DNA of 64,000 nucleotides from positions 682,001 through 746,000 of the forward strand of contig CAWGAF010000001.1 in NCBI GenBank assembly GCA_963820495.1, in the 5' to 3' direction. This DNA is from JBBIPA01 sp963820495. GTDB lineage: Bacteria > Chloroflexota > Dehalococcoidia > GIF9 > UBA5629. The notes under the pieces are model-generated. The model made no database searches. It saw only the letters and a program-made list of their open reading frames with translations, and had not been told where the DNA came from. The translations under genes were made by a program, and so were the position numbers. How positions within the stretch are numbered: the first letter of the stretch is position 1; every line of letters starts with the position of its first letter. Positions 1 through 8,419 of this stretch are shown in pieces.

Positions 1-3000
1 CCTGACTCTCCAGTAGTACGAATGACCACATTCCAATGGCACAAACGGTGCTACCATTCCCTCATTGGACAGCCAGACCATTGCTGGTGAAGTCACAGCT
101 GCTGGTACGAAGAACGGTGCCGCAGGCGCATTATCGCCTACCAATAAGGTAAAGGCATCATCCTTAGCAACTTGCAACTGGTACGCGTTAGCAATACAGA
201 GCTGCTCCCAGGTGAAGTTGACTTCCTGGGCTCTGCCAGTCGCTGGATCACAACCAATGATGGTACCATCGTCCATGGTCAGCGTGGGGCCTACCTTGGC
301 TACACAGTCCACGTAGGTCCACAGACGTCCAGGTATGGCAGTAATACCGGCCACACTCGTCACACCAGCACCGACAGCAGCCAGTGTTTGACCACGGATA
401 CGGGAATGGTTGTTGGAATAGACGATATTGTCAATAGCCCACAAAGTGGAGTTAGTATCCTGGGTCAGACAGCCGCATATCTTGAGCGACTTCGGTTCCA
501 GGGTAAACTGCGGGACATTAGCCTGGTATGGATTCGGTGAAGCATCCAGACAGTCCCAGACGATACCGGGCTTGGGTATGCCATCGAGCGGTCTCAGAGT
601 CCTCTCCACGCCGCTCCATGCAGTAGGTAGTCCTACAGTAGTGACGTTACCAGCATGAGCTGCATACAGGGTACCCTGTCCGCTAACATTCTTGGAGTTG
701 GACTGCACCAGACCGTAGAACTCGCGATGAGTGGTGAAATTGGTAGTCATGTCAGTCCAGGGCACATTGGCGCCAGCCGGCATAAAATTGCGATATACCA
801 GACCTTGACCAGCAGGCAGAGCAGAATCATCGCCCAAATAGACGGTAGTGTCGTTGCCCACACCATAGTCGGTATCGAATATGGCATGGTAACCAATGTT
901 GGCTGCTTGGTTCAAGGGTCGTATCGCAGGTACCCAGGTAAAACCACCATCCAGTGATATGGAAGCCGCGAATGGTGTAGCCGCAGCTGCAGACTGGTTA
1001 CCTACCAGTATCTTATCCGGAGCCTTGGCTTCTATGGTATGACCACCGCCAAGCTGGGTGTTGACACTGGGTAGAGAGCTGGACCAGGCAGTGCCAGTAT
1101 AAGGCATCTTCTGTACGTTACCAGTATTCGTCGGTGGCGAACCCTCCAGAACGTATATGATAGTGCTTGATTCAAAGGCAAAGTCCTCAACAGTCAGCCT
1201 GGGGGTGATGTTTGACCAGTAGTCACCAAAGTCCGGTGACCAGGACATCACATTCTGGTTAACACCAACTGGAAATTGTGGAAGACCAACAGCTGCTGCA
1301 TGCGCAGCATTTGGCATAAGAGGCAATCCAGCAGTACCACCAGCCGCCCAGCCCACAACCTGTCCGTCAAGCTTGTCAGGTGCCAGTCGCAGTATGGCAT
1401 AGTTGACCTGAACCACGTTACAGGTCCGAGCAGTTGTTCTGTGGAGTACCCTCTCCCAGATAGAACCAATCGGTAACGCTGGTAGAGGCGGTGCCACCAC
1501 TTTCTCATTCATGCTACTGCGCCAGACACTGTCAAAGCCAGCACAGTTCTGACCGTTGTTACTCGAAGCCAGGTAAACGGTGGTGCAGTCAGCCGCTGGG
1601 GCAACATCGGTGAGCTTGTTCATCCTGGTATCAATCAAGGAAAGCTGATTCCAGGTCTCACCATTGTTCCGGGTCAGAGAAAATGCTGACTCATCAAGCT
1701 GGATCACATTCATGATAGCACCAGGCCAGCTTAATACACCATTAACCTGTGGTGGCCAAACAAGGGCAACATAAGGCAAATCATAGCTACTAGCGGAAGT
1801 AACCGCATAGGCTACGCCCTGCGCAGCATAGGTCGGAGACCACACCGGCATGGCATTGCCATAGCCATTGATAGGCAAGCAGGTTATACTGCCACCAGCA
1901 CCGCTGACCGGTTTCTTGGCCGGATACCAGCATGGTACTGGACATACTGTCGGTGAGTCAGTAAACCAGGTGGGTACATTAGCAGTACACATCTCACCCA
2001 GCCTCTCACCAACCAGCAGTTTGCCTGAAGCATAAGTGCCCCAGTAAGCAATGTGAGCGGCACGCCTGGTGACTACACCAGCCGCCACGTTAAAAGAGGT
2101 GGTAGTGTTGTCCATCAGGGTGTAGACCACATTATCATCAATGCGATACACACCCCTGTCACAAAGAGCCGCAGCAACAACAGAATCGTCGCAGACGTAG
2201 AAACGCCGCAGACTGGAACTCTGACCCGAGAAGTCAGACGGCAGAGCTATCTCTCCAGTTATGATCTCGGTGGACAGAGGTGACTGAGCCACAGCATTAG
2301 CGGCATTCTTGATGGAAACATGCTGTGCCTGAACCTGCCAGATAGTATTGTTGACGACGGTGTCATGAGCACCAGTAACCAGCCAGGTACCAGGGTTAGG
2401 GCCTGCCGCCGCCTGCGAGTAAAGCACCACTATGGTGGAGTCACCGATATAGGTCGGCGAGAACTTGGCGTCAATAACATCGCCAGTGAAAGGATTGATC
2501 GATGCCGGAACACCTATAGCAGCATCCTGCACATTCCAGCCGCCGTAGCCGGGCATCTTCATAGTTTGAAGGTTGTTAGTGCCAGCAACAGCAGCGCCAC
2601 GGGTGCCCACCAGGATATCACGGGCACCGCCATAGTCCATGGAGATGTCCAGACAGCTGATGTATTGGTTTAGGGCTATGCTGCCTGTCTGAGGCCAGTT
2701 GGTGTTGTCCCAGCTGGTGCCACCATTGGTGGAAATCCAGACTCGCTGATAGGGCCAGTTCCCAGCGATTGTAGGGTTAGTGTTTTGATTGGATACAGCA
2801 GCAGCGATGATCTCGGGATTATCCGGGGCAATAGCAATGTTCCAGACTATGGTTTCACTAGTACCACCGGTCACGAAAAAGTCCAGGTTCGCATAGGCTG
2901 CTGGACTCCAGGATACGCCACCGTCAATTGACCTCAGTATTCTGAGACGTGATGTGTTAGTGCTAGCGGGCTCATCGCCTCGGGCATACTGAACATACAT

Positions 3001-3273
3001 GGTAGTGCCATTGTTGCCTACCAGTAGTTTGGTGATTTCAGTGCCAGCCTCTGGTCCATTAGCCAGATAGGCACCACCAGCACCAATAGATGGCGTGTAT
3101 AGTTCTTTGATGATGCCAGCCATGGTGTCCGGAGTATCTACCGGCAGCCATTCCATGGGAGGCTGCTGAGCGGATACTGGCTCTGGATTAGCCAGTTTAG
3201 CTGGTATTACAAAGCTGGCAATCAATACCAGCATCGCCAGTATACCAACTATACTTGAGTATTTTATTTTCAT
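1..3273 (-). CDS. Secreted Asp-box (BNR-like) beta-propeller protein, 3' end outside window
   Basis: One uninterrupted minus-strand reading frame of about 1,090 codons runs off the left edge of the window. The ATG at 3273 follows a GGAGG ribosome-binding site. Residues 1-40 form a signal peptide (basic MKIK, hydrophobic core, then AQQPP). The rest carries repeated Asp-box motifs such as RSIDGGVSW, ISTNGGTSWDN, TRNNGETWNQL and SLDGGFTW, typical of multi-bladed sialidase or photosystem-II-stability-factor-like propellers. Near the window edge a Fn3-like stretch begins (FTWEQLCIANAYQLQVAKD). It is clearly paralogous to the proteins at 55062-58421 and 58870-62493. It is probably an exported surface protein that binds a ligand or polysaccharide. 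No catalytic residues are recognised. The C-terminus, and any membrane anchor or effector domain, lies outside the window. Confidence 0.88.
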   Translation of the reverse strand, partial: MKIKYSSIVGILAMLVLIASFVIPAKLANPEPVSAQQPPMEWLPVDTPDTMAGIIKELYTPSIGAGGAYLANGPEAGTEITKLLVGNNGTTMYVQYARGDEPASTNTSRLRILRSIDGGVSWSPAAYANLDFFVTGGTSETIVWNIAIAPDNPEIIAAAVSNQNTNPTIAGNWPYQRVWISTNGGTSWDNTNWPQTGSIALNQYISCLDISMDYGGARDILVGTRGAAVAGTNNLQTMKMPGYGGWNVQDAAIGVPASINPFTGDVIDAKFSPTYIGDSTIVVLYSQAAAGPNPGTWLVTGAHDTVVNNTIWQVQAQHVSIKNAANAVAQSPLSTEIITGEIALPSDFSGQSSSLRRFYVCDDSVVAAALCDRGVYRIDDNVVYTLMDNTTTSFNVAAGVVTRRAAHIAYWGTYASGKLLVGERLGEMCTANVPTWFTDSPTVCPVPCWYPAKKPVSGAGGSITCLPINGYGNAMPVWSPTYAAQGVAYAVTSASSYDLPYVALVWPPQVNGVLSWPGAIMNVIQLDESAFSLTRNNGETWNQLSLIDTRMNKLTDVAPAADCTTVYLASSNNGQNCAGFDSVWRSSMNEKVVAPPLPALPIGSIWERVLHRTTARTCNVVQVNYAILRLAPDKLDGQVVGWAAGGTAGLPLMPNAAHAAAVGLPQFPVGVNQNVMSWSPDFGDYWSNITPRLTVEDFAFESSTIIYVLEGSPPTNTGNVQKMPYTGTAWSSSLPSVNTQLGGGHTIEAKAPDKILVGNQSAAAATPFAASISLDGGFTWVPAIRPLNQAANIGYHAIFDTDYGVGNDTTVYLGDDSALPAGQGLVYRNFMPAGANVPWTDMTTNFTTHREFYGLVQSNSKNVSGQGTLYAAHAGNVTTVGLPTAWSGVERTLRPLDGIPKPGIVWDCLDASPNPYQANVPQFTLEPKSLKICGCLTQDTNSTLWAIDNIVYSNNHSRIRGQTLAAVGAGVTSVAGITAIPGRLWTYVDCVAKVGPTLTMDDGTIIGCDPATGRAQEVNFTWEQLCIANAYQLQVAKDDAFTLLVGDNAPAAPFFVPAAVTSPAMVWLSNEGMVAPFVPLECGHSYYWRVR

Positions 3274-3575
3274 TATTCCTCCATTATTTACTCAACCCCG
3301 TTAGATTTCGCTAAAGGGGACCTGCAGTAAATTCGACTTTTCACCGCAGGTTTTATTTTGTAATCCCCAAAAAGGGATTTTATTCATTTTTTTAGTTCGG
3401 TTCTTTTAAGCCTCTCCGCAAGGCTGCTCCCCTGTTACCCGGACTCAATCCGCCGGCGCTAAGGCTTTATTTCCCGGAGCCAGGATCATACTAAACTTGC
3501 CCTGGCAGGTCCAACCCTACCACGGCCCTGCTTCATTGGCATCACCTCCTTTTTTGCCGATAGTCAAATAGGCAA
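3274..3575 (-). promoter_or_regulatory. Structured 5' leader of the propeller gene with two nested mini-ORFs
   Basis: About 300 nt between the propeller start and the next repeat are GC-rich and full of short inverted repeats. On the minus strand these include GCAGG...CCUGC, CCAGG...CCUGG, CCGG...CCGG and AGCCU...AGGCU. A perfect Shine-Dalgarno, AGGAGGTGAT (3541-3550), precedes an ATG at 3536 that opens a 16-codon frame ending at 3486. An ATGA overlap at 3489 opens a 14-codon frame ending at 3445. An anti-terminator, attenuator or riboswitch role is inferred. There is a partial resemblance to the c-di-GMP-I class (GGCAA, AAAGCC, CCGGGUAAC), but the alignment by eye is not convincing. Confidence 0.45.
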
Positions 3576-3689
3576 GGTTATCCCTTACCTGCCAACCATT
3601 CTACCACACCTGTCAAGACTTCGCCAGTTGCGCGGTCAAAAAAAATTAAAAAATTTTTCCAATTTTCGATTTATGTCAACTTTTTTCAT

Positions 3690-3768
3690 CCTCACGCCCC
3701 CTACCCCCTCTCTCCTTTAAAGGAGAGAGGGGATTAAGTTTTTTAAAGGGTCAAGCCCCTTCAACCCT
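3690..3768. repeat. Dispersed palindromic repeat, B + A modules
   Basis: A perfect 28-bp palindrome at 3705-3732 (CCCCTCTCTCCT arm) belongs to module B. It is followed by a degenerate module A, which reads AAAGGG...CCCCTT at 3745-3761. The same modules recur near 4451, 13071, 14382, 16446, 17890, 20851, 22908, 31001 and 46811. The copy lies between the divergent propeller leader and the hydrolase 3' end, and its hairpin could act as a terminator. Confidence 0.75.
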
Positions 3769-3805
3769 CAACTCTAAATTGTCATTACAAGGTTTATTCT
3801 CTCTA

Positions 3806-4447
3806 TCACATAAACACGGCGCTGAAGAAAGTTACCACCTTATCCGCCAGGGATATTTCCTGTGAGAGCCAGAAGTGGTCAGCACCGGAGATAAGCTCCA
3901 GGCGCTTGGGCTCAGCAGCTTCCTGGTTCATCAACCTCAATTGTTCACTAGAAATAGATTTATCGGCATCGCCGCTGATGATGAGCTTGGGTATGGTGCA
4001 GTTTTTGAGCTGGGCTATGGCTCCCTGTTCCATGATTGCCGGAGATATCAGCGCCACAGCCCTGATACGGGGGTCACGGCAAGCCTGGGGTAATGCTACC
4101 AGGGCACCGAAGGAATAACCTGCCAGCCCTATCCTGCCAGTATCGGCTTCTCGTTGAGCCACGAGCCAATTAAGGGCTGCTGCCACATCATCCTGCTCAT
4201 CTATGCCACCGCCGAAACTACCCTGGCTTCTGCCCACGCCGCGGAAGTTGAACATGAAGGCAATTATCGACTTCTTAACCAGGGCTGAAGCCAGTGCCAG
4301 GATGACATTGTTGTCCATGGAACCACCATACACAGGGTGCGGATGGCAGAGGACTACCGCAGGAAATTTCCCTTTGCCATCGGGGTAATAACAGAAGCCT
4401 TCCAGCTTAAGTTTGCCACAGGGGAAAAATACATTTTTAGTTTTCAT
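3806..4447 (-). CDS. Alpha/beta hydrolase (dienelactone-hydrolase-like)
   Basis: This 213-residue single-domain alpha/beta hydrolase has its nucleophile elbow at GYSFG (near residue 110), an acid at SGDAD (near 158) and the catalytic histidine at GADHFW (near 189). The HPHPVYGGSMDN segment near residue 35 is the oxyanion loop typical of the small cytosolic group related to dienelactone hydrolases and KANL3/TEX30. There is no signal peptide, so it is cytoplasmic. The substrate cannot be predicted. It stands alone between two palindromic repeats, downstream of rarA on the same strand with a 131-bp gap. Confidence 0.8.
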   Translation of the reverse strand: MKTKNVFFPCGKLKLEGFCYYPDGKGKFPAVVLCHPHPVYGGSMDNNVILALASALVKKSIIAFMFNFRGVGRSQGSFGGGIDEQDDVAAALNWLVAQREADTGRIGLAGYSFGALVALPQACRDPRIRAVALISPAIMEQGAIAQLKNCTIPKLIISGDADKSISSEQLRLMNQEAAEPKRLELISGADHFWLSQEISLADKVVTFFSAVFM

Positions 4448-4450
4448 TTT

Positions 4451-4527
4451 AACAACCTCTCACCCTTTATCACCCTCCCCCTGATAAGGGAAGAGGGAAA
4501 GATTTTTTATAAGGGGCTTTATGAAAA
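4451..4527. repeat. Dispersed palindromic repeat, degenerate B + A modules
   Basis: CTCTCACCCTTTATCACC followed by a CTCCCC...GGGAAGAGG inverted repeat matches the reverse orientation of module B seen at 14421-14470 and 16490-16537. A partial module A (TTTTTATAAGGGGC) follows. It sits directly upstream of the hydrolase start codon. Confidence 0.6.
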
Positions 4528-4578
4528 AATCAGCGTAGGGACAGCCCTGAAGACCTGTCCCTACATTTTACCGCGCCT

Positions 4579-5958
4579 CTAGTCCTCTGCCTTTTTTGCC
4601 TTGCGGTCTCCCCACCAGGCTTTGAGCCGTGAGATTATCTCCTTCTCAAATCCCTGCTCGGAGGGTAAATAGTAACGCTTTCCCTGTATTTTCTGGGGCA
4701 GGTATTGCTGCTCCGCAGTGAAATGGTCAGGGTAATTATGGGCATACTTATAATCTTTGCCATACCCCAAGCCTTTCATCAAATTGGTGACAGGATTACG
4801 CAGGTGCAGCGGCACTGGGTCATTACGGCTGCGCTGGACATCGTCCTGCACTCGAGAGTAGGCAGTATACAAAGAATTACTCTTCGGTGCCGTAGCCAGG
4901 TGGACTACCGCCTGTGCCAGAGACAAATTGCCCTCGGGCATGCCGATGAAGTGGACTGCCTGCTGGGCAGCTACCGCCACTACTAATGCCTGAGGGTCTG
5001 CCATGCCCACGTCTTCAGAAGCGAAGCGTATCAGGCGACGGGCAATGTACAGTGGGTCTTCCCCGGCTTCCAGCATACGACCCAACCAGTACAATGCAGC
5101 ATCAGGGTCTGAGCCACGCAGCGACTTGTGCAGTGCCGATATCAGGTCATAATGCTGGTCACCGCTTTTGTCATATAGTAAAGCGCGGTGTTGCAGTGCT
5201 TCCTCGATTGTGGCCAGGTTCAGCCGACGGTATCCTTCAGCATCAGGTTGGGTAGCCTCGGTGGCCATCTCCAGGGCGTTAAGCGCTGTCCGGGCATCGC
5301 CATTAGCCATGACCACCAGGTGTTTCAGCGCATCTTCCTCCAGCTCCACTTTGAATTTGCCCAGTCCCCTTTCCTCATTCTTTATAGCTCGTTGTACTAT
5401 GGAACGGATATTATCATCGGTAAGCGAATTCAAAGTAAACACACGGCATCTTGAAAGCAGGGGAGCGATAACTTCGAAAGAGGGGTTCTCAGTGGTAGCG
5501 CCGATGAGCACCACATCGCCGTTCTCCACGAAGGGCAATATGGCATCCTGCTGGCTTTTGTTAAAACGGTGTATCTCGTCGATGAAAAGGATGGTCCGCT
5601 GCCCAGTTAGCTTAAGCCTGTGTTTAGCTTCATCGATAGCACGGCGCAGGTCGCTGACACCAGAGGTGACGGCACTCAAAGGAGTGAAGTGAGATTTGGC
5701 GACACTAGCGATAACATAAGCCAACGTGGTCTTGCCGCTGCCCGGCGGTCCCCAAAATATCAGGGATGGCAACCTGTCAACTTCGATGCATTTTCTTAAG
5801 ACCCGTCCCTCACCTACCAGATGTTCCTGTCCTACAAATTCGGCAAAGTTCTGCGGCCGCATCCTGGCAGCTAAAGGTATTTCTCGCTGATGTTCAGCGG
5901 CAGTTTTGAATGATTTCTGCTTCTCGGGTTCGACCTGGTTTAAATCGAAAAGGGTCAC
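4579..5958 (-). CDS. rarA: Replication-associated recombination protein A (RarA/MgsA AAA+ ATPase)
   Basis: The 459-residue protein has all RarA landmarks: Walker A GPPGSGKTT (residues 70-78), Walker B LFIDEIHRF (124-132), sensor 1 IGATTENPSF (about 152-161) and the C-terminal MgsA-type tetramerisation region. The family acts at stalled replication forks and interacts with SSB and the clamp-loader pathway in the cytoplasm. The start is a GTG that overlaps the stop of the upstream tubulin-like gene in a GTGA arrangement, so translation is probably coupled. It is the last gene of the amrS-amrB-amrA-tubulin-like-rarA run. Confidence 0.93.
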   Translation of the reverse strand: MTLFDLNQVEPEKQKSFKTAAEHQREIPLAARMRPQNFAEFVGQEHLVGEGRVLRKCIEVDRLPSLIFWGPPGSGKTTLAYVIASVAKSHFTPLSAVTSGVSDLRRAIDEAKHRLKLTGQRTILFIDEIHRFNKSQQDAILPFVENGDVVLIGATTENPSFEVIAPLLSRCRVFTLNSLTDDNIRSIVQRAIKNEERGLGKFKVELEEDALKHLVVMANGDARTALNALEMATEATQPDAEGYRRLNLATIEEALQHRALLYDKSGDQHYDLISALHKSLRGSDPDAALYWLGRMLEAGEDPLYIARRLIRFASEDVGMADPQALVVAVAAQQAVHFIGMPEGNLSLAQAVVHLATAPKSNSLYTAYSRVQDDVQRSRNDPVPLHLRNPVTNLMKGLGYGKDYKYAHNYPDHFTAEQQYLPQKIQGKRYYLPSEQGFEKEIISRLKAWWGDRKAKKAED

Positions 5959-7058
5959 GTTTTTTTCTTTTTCGGTGTAGTTGTTGTCCTGGTGAAACTG
6001 GTTGCTTTATCATAATAGTTCTTGACAATGTCTACATAAGACAAATCCGAAATGACCAGTGTCACCTGGGCACAATTTTTGACTCCATGAAAATCGCCGC
6101 CTCTTATTACGGCATTGTTGGTCAATTCCAGCAGACGGTTTCCCAGGGTTTTAACCATATCAACATTGGCTCCTTCAGCAGGGATGGCAAGAAGGTAAAT
6201 GGCTTTGTGGGCATCTTTCAAATCGAAATCAATGGACAACTTTCCCAGTGCCAGGTTCATTGCCTCCATTGTTTTTTGCGTTTCCGAACCTTTCTCCAGA
6301 AAGGTGGGCGTCGATTTCCAGAAGGACCTGGATACCTGAAAATCGGTAGTACCGATGCCTATGGCTGTCCAGCCTTTCAAAGCTTGCATCATGTCACCAA
6401 CACCCAGTGTTCTGGCACCCATATATTTGGGGTCGCTGCGTTCGCTGGCACAGAGCAGATCATAGAAGGGAAAGACTATCTGTTTATTGGCATCAGCCAG
6501 GTCATTTGATAAGGCTGCGCTTCCCTCGACTTTAAATTTATTATTGTCCACCAGGAACACGGCATCGGTTACTTTCGGGATAGATTTCAGGCAGATTGCA
6601 GTATTATAGATAAGCTTCAGATCAGACGCCTCTGATTCAAATGGAAGGACAGCGAGAGCATATATTGGCTTGCCTACGTGCCTATCCTTTAATTGTTGCG
6701 CCATGACGGAGACTCCGCCGGAGCCAAAGTTCCCCGCAGAACCAGTAACTAGCAAAATAGCGTCAGTATCATAAAAATCACCCGGTCTTATAGCGGTGAG
6801 AACGCGCCCGCATTCTACACGCATGACTTCGGCACCTGCTTTGGCTGATTGATCTTCCAAAATACGGTTAACAAATATGGTCTGTAGCTCTCGATACCTT
6901 GCCTTCAACTGCGCTAGTCCGTTCTGGTTATTGTTAATGGCATAGGAATTGGCAATTATCTGAACACGGCGCTCCAGTCTGGCTTTTCTATTCAACTCGG
7001 AAAACTCTCCGGCTAACCTGCTACCGCAGTCACCAATACCGAATACTAGCAGCTTCAT
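5955..7058 (-). CDS. Tubulin/FtsZ-superfamily protein with divergent GTP-binding loop
   Basis: This 367-residue protein has an N-terminal FGIGDCGSRL nucleotide loop (residues 6-15), a T4-like loop GSAGNFGSGG (106-115) and a T7-like LSIDFDLKDA (274-283). The layout matches the FtsZ/CetZ/tubulin GTPase fold. The T4 signature, normally GGGTGSG, reads AGNFGSG here, so nucleotide binding may be altered. The tail is short and basic (TTTTPKKKKT). It lacks the usual FtsZ C-terminal partner-binding peptide, so it is probably not the housekeeping FtsZ. It starts one base after the amrA stop and overlaps rarA by 4 bp. A cytoskeletal or scaffolding role is inferred. Confidence 0.7.
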   Translation of the reverse strand: MKLLVFGIGDCGSRLAGEFSELNRKARLERRVQIIANSYAINNNQNGLAQLKARYRELQTIFVNRILEDQSAKAGAEVMRVECGRVLTAIRPGDFYDTDAILLVTGSAGNFGSGGVSVMAQQLKDRHVGKPIYALAVLPFESEASDLKLIYNTAICLKSIPKVTDAVFLVDNNKFKVEGSAALSNDLADANKQIVFPFYDLLCASERSDPKYMGARTLGVGDMMQALKGWTAIGIGTTDFQVSRSFWKSTPTFLEKGSETQKTMEAMNLALGKLSIDFDLKDAHKAIYLLAIPAEGANVDMVKTLGNRLLELTNNAVIRGGDFHGVKNCAQVTLVISDLSYVDIVKNYYDKATSFTRTTTTPKKKKT

Positions 7059-7574
7059 TTACTTATATCTCCTTACCTCAAAACGGTAGAGATTGATCGG
7101 TTCATCTTCCGATATACCAGCCTTCCGTCGACAAATGCTGATCTGCCCATCTACAGTATCGACACCCTCAAGGTCAGGCAGTAGCAGCCCTCTCCTCAAG
7201 CCGGACTCCACTATGACTCCATACTTCCTGGGGTCAAGCTGGTCTTTGCTGCTGACTGGCTCAGGTTGGGTAAGAATATCGACACTATAGTCCAGGTCAG
7301 CTAGCTCTGAAGCCGTCACTGGAGAGAAGCGCGGGTCACCCATAGCTGAGCTGATGGCATTATGGATAATCTCTTCGGCAACATTAGCTCTGGTGGGTTC
7401 GAAAGTGCCGATGCAACCCTTCAACTGACCATGTTTCTTTATACAGACAAAAACGCCAGCCCTTTCCTTCATCTCAGCAGTAAGTTCCTCCGGTTTTATC
7501 ACTTTGTGCTGGTTAATATAGTTTTCCACCGCTTTTTGGGCTAACCTGGTTACAGGATGAAGCTTCTCTTCCAT
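7059..7574 (-). CDS. amrA: AMMECR1-domain protein, AmmeMemoRadiSam system protein A
   Basis: This 171-residue protein consists of a single AMMECR1 domain. The hallmark block is KKHGQLKGCIGTF (residues 47-59), followed by AISSAMGDPRFSPV and a C-terminal LYRFEVRRY. The family is conserved from archaea to humans and in prokaryotes is usually encoded with MEMO-like and radical-SAM genes, as here. Its biochemical role is unresolved. It lies 25 bp downstream of amrB and directly abuts the tubulin-like gene, so the five genes probably form one transcript. Confidence 0.9.
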   Translation of the reverse strand: MEEKLHPVTRLAQKAVENYINQHKVIKPEELTAEMKERAGVFVCIKKHGQLKGCIGTFEPTRANVAEEIIHNAISSAMGDPRFSPVTASELADLDYSVDILTQPEPVSSKDQLDPRKYGVIVESGLRRGLLLPDLEGVDTVDGQISICRRKAGISEDEPINLYRFEVRRYK

Positions 7575-7599
7575 TTCTCCTTATCCTCCATTGCCAACC

Positions 7600-8406
7600 T
7601 TAAGAAATGACTTCAAAGGAGGCTACCATATAGCCAACTCCGAAGGGTCCTTCATAGGAAAGTATTTTGGGTTCTACCTTCAGCCCATCCAGCGCGCCTA
7701 AAAGTATTACAACAGGGCGCAAACCGCATTCCCCAGCCCGCTCGATAAGCTCCTTGTCCAGGTTTAAAATGCTCTTGGTATCTAAACAGGATAGCGCCTT
7801 TACCAGCTTCTGGTCAAAAATTTTGCCCATAGGGTCATAACCGGCAGGCGCACTGGGAATAAGCCGATGTGAAAGGTCACCGCTGGCGATAAGAACAACC
7901 CTCTTTTTGCTTTGCTCCGCAGCCTTAGCCATAATCTTGCCGAAAGAAAAATGTGTTTCCAGAGATAGCCAGGAAAAAGTCAGCGGCACCAGGGACACTC
8001 CTTTTAAAGCTTTACCCAGAAAGTGCAGGGGCACCATCACGCCATGGTCCAGGTTGTAGCCGCCCTTGCCGATAGACCTGAGAGGGATATTGGCTTTCTT
8101 GGCTTCCTGCTGAATCAATTCCACCAGGTTGAGGTCATTATCGTATTCTTGCCGTGGGGTACGCGAGCCCCAGGTACTCATATCGCCGGATGATAACGGT
8201 ACTGTCAATATCCCCATAGCATCGGCATGGTAGCTGCCATGAGGGCTGATAATCAAAGCCGTCTCAGGTTTCTGGCGGGATAGTTTGTCTGTTAGTTCTT
8301 CCATAGCCCGTGTGGTTGCCGATATCTCTCGCTCACCGCCTCTGCCGACATCGGGAACTATTAATGGTGGGTGGGGCACAACGCAGCCAAAGACTATGCT
8401 TGCCAT
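7600..8406 (-). CDS. amrB: MEMO1-family protein, AmmeMemoRadiSam system protein B
   Basis: The 268-residue protein is related to class III extradiol dioxygenases. VVPHPPLIVPDVGRG near the N-terminus, ISPHGSYH (near residue 53) and SGDLSHRL (near 176) supply the histidines and aspartate of the MEMO metal or copper/iron site. No signal peptide is present, so it is cytoplasmic. Human MEMO1 binds redox metals, but the prokaryotic function is unknown. It starts 13 bp after amrS and shares its operon. The RBS (GGAGGTGT) overlaps the amrS stop region. Confidence 0.88.
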   Translation of the reverse strand: MASIVFGCVVPHPPLIVPDVGRGGEREISATTRAMEELTDKLSRQKPETALIISPHGSYHADAMGILTVPLSSGDMSTWGSRTPRQEYDNDLNLVELIQQEAKKANIPLRSIGKGGYNLDHGVMVPLHFLGKALKGVSLVPLTFSWLSLETHFSFGKIMAKAAEQSKKRVVLIASGDLSHRLIPSAPAGYDPMGKIFDQKLVKALSCLDTKSILNLDKELIERAGECGLRPVVILLGALDGLKVEPKILSYEGPFGVGYMVASFEVIS

Positions 8407-8419
8407 AAGTTACACCTCC

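Noticed and set aside
1..957. Plus-strand reading frames in the first 960 bp
   Set aside because: They run antisense to the unbroken minus-strand propeller frame, have no RBS, and show no family features.
3472..3500. Twelve-base match to the 16S rRNA start (TGATCCTGGCTC) in the leader
   Set aside because: Only this short stretch matches, and no other 16S sequence is present nearby. It is coincidence or a short chance match.
3380..3575. c-di-GMP-I riboswitch call for the propeller leader
   Set aside because: Only scattered elements match. The conserved three-way junction and ligand-contact bases could not be aligned by eye.
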